Positions 12,835 through 14,283 of a DNA stretch of 14,283 nucleotides are shown piece after piece (position 1 is the first letter of the stretch; every line of letters starts with the position of its first letter). Origin of the DNA: Actinomycetota bacterium (GTDB lineage: Bacteria; Actinomycetota; Thermoleophilia; Solirubrobacterales; Thermoleophilaceae); assembly GCA_005885165.1 (NCBI GenBank), contig VAXR01000019.1, positions 1-14,283 on the forward strand, written 5' to 3'. A program made the position numbers and the translations under genes. The notes beneath the pieces were generated by a model, which saw only the letters and a list, made by a program, of their open reading frames with translations, was not told the origin of the DNA and made no database searches.

Positions 12835-14283
12835 ATGTCGGTCGCACCGATCGACTACATCCCGAAGATCAACCCGCCGGAGGAGTTCGTGGGGCCGCCG
12901 ACGGATCCCGAGGACGAGCGGATCGAGGTCGGCGTCGTGATCGTCGGCGGCGGGCCGGCCGGGCTGGCCTGCGCGATCCGTTTGACGCAGCTGCTCGAGG
13001 AGGAGCCGGCGCTGGCGGAGAGCCTGGGGGAGGTGCCCGTCGCGCTCGTCGAGAAGGGCAAGACCACCGGCTCGCACCTGCTGTCCGGCGCGATGATGGA
13101 GCCGTCGGCGTTGCGCAGGCTGCTCCCGGACGTGCCGGAGTCGGACTGGCCGACGTTCGGGACCGTCGACAAGGACACGGTCTACTTCATGACCAAGCGC
13201 GGCGCGATCCCGCTGAAGCCCACGCCGCCTCCGTTTCGCAACCACGGCAACCACGTCACGTCGGTCGCCCAGCTCGGGCGCTGGCTCGGCGAGCGCGCCG
13301 AGGCCGCCGGCGTCTACGTCCTTCCCGAGACCGCGGCGACGAAGCTGCTCGTCGAGGACGGCGTCGTCCGCGGCGTCCGGACCGGCGACAAGGGGCGCGG
13401 ACGCGACGGCGAGGAGCTCTCGAACTTCGAGCCCGGCTCCGACCTGATCGGCCGTGCGACCGTCCTCTGCGAGGGCACGCAGGGCCACCTGACCGGCGCA
13501 GCGATCGGCTACTTCGACCTCGCGAGCGAGGACCCGCCTCAGTGGGAGCTCGGGGTCAAGGAGGTCTGGGAGGTCCAGAAGCCGCTCGACCGCGTGATCC
13601 ACACGATGGGATGGCCGCTCCGCTTCGCCGCCAAGTACAGGGAGTTCGGCGGCAGCTTCATCTACCCGATGGGCGAGGACCGCGTGTCGATCGGCTTCGT
13701 GGCGGGGCTCGACTACCGCGACGCGACCTTCTCCGTTCACGACGTGCTGCAGGAGTTCAAGACCCACCCGATGGTCCGCGAGATCCTCGAGGGCGGCAAG
13801 CGGATCGCCTGGGGCGCGAAGACGATCCCCTCGGGCGGCTGGTACGCGATGCCCAAGCAGCTATGGGCGCCGGGACTGGCGCTCGCCGGCGACGGCGCGA
13901 GCATGGTGAACATCCCCAAGCTGAAGGGCGTCCACCTCGCGATGCACGCGGGGATGCACGCCGCGGAGGCGGTGTTCGAGCGGCTGAAGGGCGGCGAGGT
14001 GACCGACCTGTCCAACTACCAGCAGGCGATCGAGGGATCCGTGATCGCCGCCGAGATGCACCGCTCGCGCAACATGCGCCAGGTGTTCTCGAAGGGGTTC
14101 CTCGTGGGCGGCGCGCTCGCGAACATGATGGAGATCTCGGGCGGTCGCTTCCCGCCGGGGACCCAGTTCCACACCCACGACGACGCCACCGTCGACATCT
14201 TCATCGGCGACCGGGACAAGTCGTACCCGAAGCCCGACGGCAAGTACACGCTCGACAAGCTCTCGAGCGTCTTCGCCACCGGG
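12835..14283 (+). CDS. ETF-quinone oxidoreductase, 3' end cut by the window
   Basis: This frame opens at ATG 12835, 12 nt after the etfA stop behind an AGGGG, and runs without a stop to the last base (483 codons). The enzyme passes electrons from reduced ETF to the membrane quinone, here probably menaquinone, through FAD and a [4Fe-4S] cluster. The Rossmann FAD motif is VGGGPAG (37-43), followed by LVEKG with Glu73 and GSHLLSGAMMEP (79-90), a characteristic ETF-QO block. GDGASMVNIPKLKGVHLAMH (352-371) matches the second FAD-binding region (normally GDAAGFLNVPKIKG-like). The visible end YPKPDGKYTLDKLSSVF leads into the C-terminal ferredoxin-like domain. The family is usually 540-560 residues, so about 60-80 residues holding the cluster cysteines lie outside the window. 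A FixC-type protein is less likely because FixC is shorter. Confidence 0.92.
   Translation, partial: MSVAPIDYIPKINPPEEFVGPPTDPEDERIEVGVVIVGGGPAGLACAIRLTQLLEEEPALAESLGEVPVALVEKGKTTGSHLLSGAMMEPSALRRLLPDVPESDWPTFGTVDKDTVYFMTKRGAIPLKPTPPPFRNHGNHVTSVAQLGRWLGERAEAAGVYVLPETAATKLLVEDGVVRGVRTGDKGRGRDGEELSNFEPGSDLIGRATVLCEGTQGHLTGAAIGYFDLASEDPPQWELGVKEVWEVQKPLDRVIHTMGWPLRFAAKYREFGGSFIYPMGEDRVSIGFVAGLDYRDATFSVHDVLQEFKTHPMVREILEGGKRIAWGAKTIPSGGWYAMPKQLWAPGLALAGDGASMVNIPKLKGVHLAMHAGMHAAEAVFERLKGGEVTDLSNYQQAIEGSVIAAEMHRSRNMRQVFSKGFLVGGALANMMEISGGRFPPGTQFHTHDDATVDIFIGDRDKSYPKPDGKYTLDKLSSVFATG

Noticed and set aside
11617..13767. Very long open frame on the minus strand (about 716 codons) opposite the etf and ETF-QO genes
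   Set aside because: It is opposite three clearly real genes with full family motifs, its translation is low-complexity Arg/Leu/Asp/Val-rich, and such antisense frames are expected at this GC content.
1..14283. CRISPR array, insertion sequence, prophage, toxin-antitoxin or defence island
   Set aside because: No tandem direct repeats with spacers, transposase motifs, terminal repeats with target duplications, or defence-protein motifs were found on either strand.

Overview
The window is GC-rich chromosomal DNA, very probably from an actinobacterium. The class Thermoleophilia (Solirubrobacterales/Gaiellales type) is my best guess, based on gene content: a GQASVEW-type prepilin leader, a secreted Hcp-like protein with a PDSHGVIHACY start, a DUF2127 protein, and many GTG/TTG starts. 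Seven genes have a TANNNT -10-like hexamer only 6-9 nt before the start codon and no Shine-Dalgarno, which suggests leaderless mRNAs. I see no tRNA, rRNA, CRISPR array, insertion sequence or phage gene.

Layout. (1) 2-1261 is the 3' part of a multi-pass GT-C/GT87-like membrane glycosyltransferase gene. (2) 1373-2314 encodes a protein with a prepilin-type leader joined to a Vps62-like domain. (3) 2344-3246 encodes a DUF2127 membrane protein with an N-terminal Cys motif; its 3' end overlaps the convergent SDR gene by 26 bp. (4) On the minus strand, an M17 leucyl aminopeptidase gene (5435-3978) and an SDR oxidoreductase gene (3973-3221) form a tight operon. (5) A thiolase gene (5521-6705) diverges from that operon across a 12-bp inverted repeat. 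(6) 6846-7646 encodes a HAD-IB phosphatase with a C-terminal membrane segment. It converges on a small secreted beta-domain protein (8040-7654), which diverges from a secreted Hcp-like protein (8108-8773) over mirrored promoters. (7) 8829-10912 encodes the two subunits of a B12-dependent acyl-CoA mutase whose active-site residues match isobutyryl-CoA mutase rather than methylmalonyl-CoA mutase. (8) 11057-14283 holds etfB, etfA and the start of an ETF-quinone oxidoreductase gene, downstream of a palindrome resembling the Bacillus FadR operator.

How the genes fit together. Thiolase, acyl-CoA mutase, ETF and ETF-QO form a coherent set for short- and branched-chain acyl-CoA breakdown. The mutase would interconvert isobutyryl-CoA and butyryl-CoA, acyl-CoA dehydrogenases (not in this window) would pass electrons to ETF, ETF-QO would deliver them to quinone, and thiolase would release acetyl-CoA. 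The FadR-like site suggests the electron-transfer operon responds to acyl-CoA. The secreted and surface proteins at 1373, 7654 and 8108 are the least understood part. I see no obvious new multi-gene defence or mobile system; the most unusual elements are the prepilin-leader/Vps62 fusion, the secreted Hcp-like protein without a type VI apparatus, and the mirrored regulatory sites.
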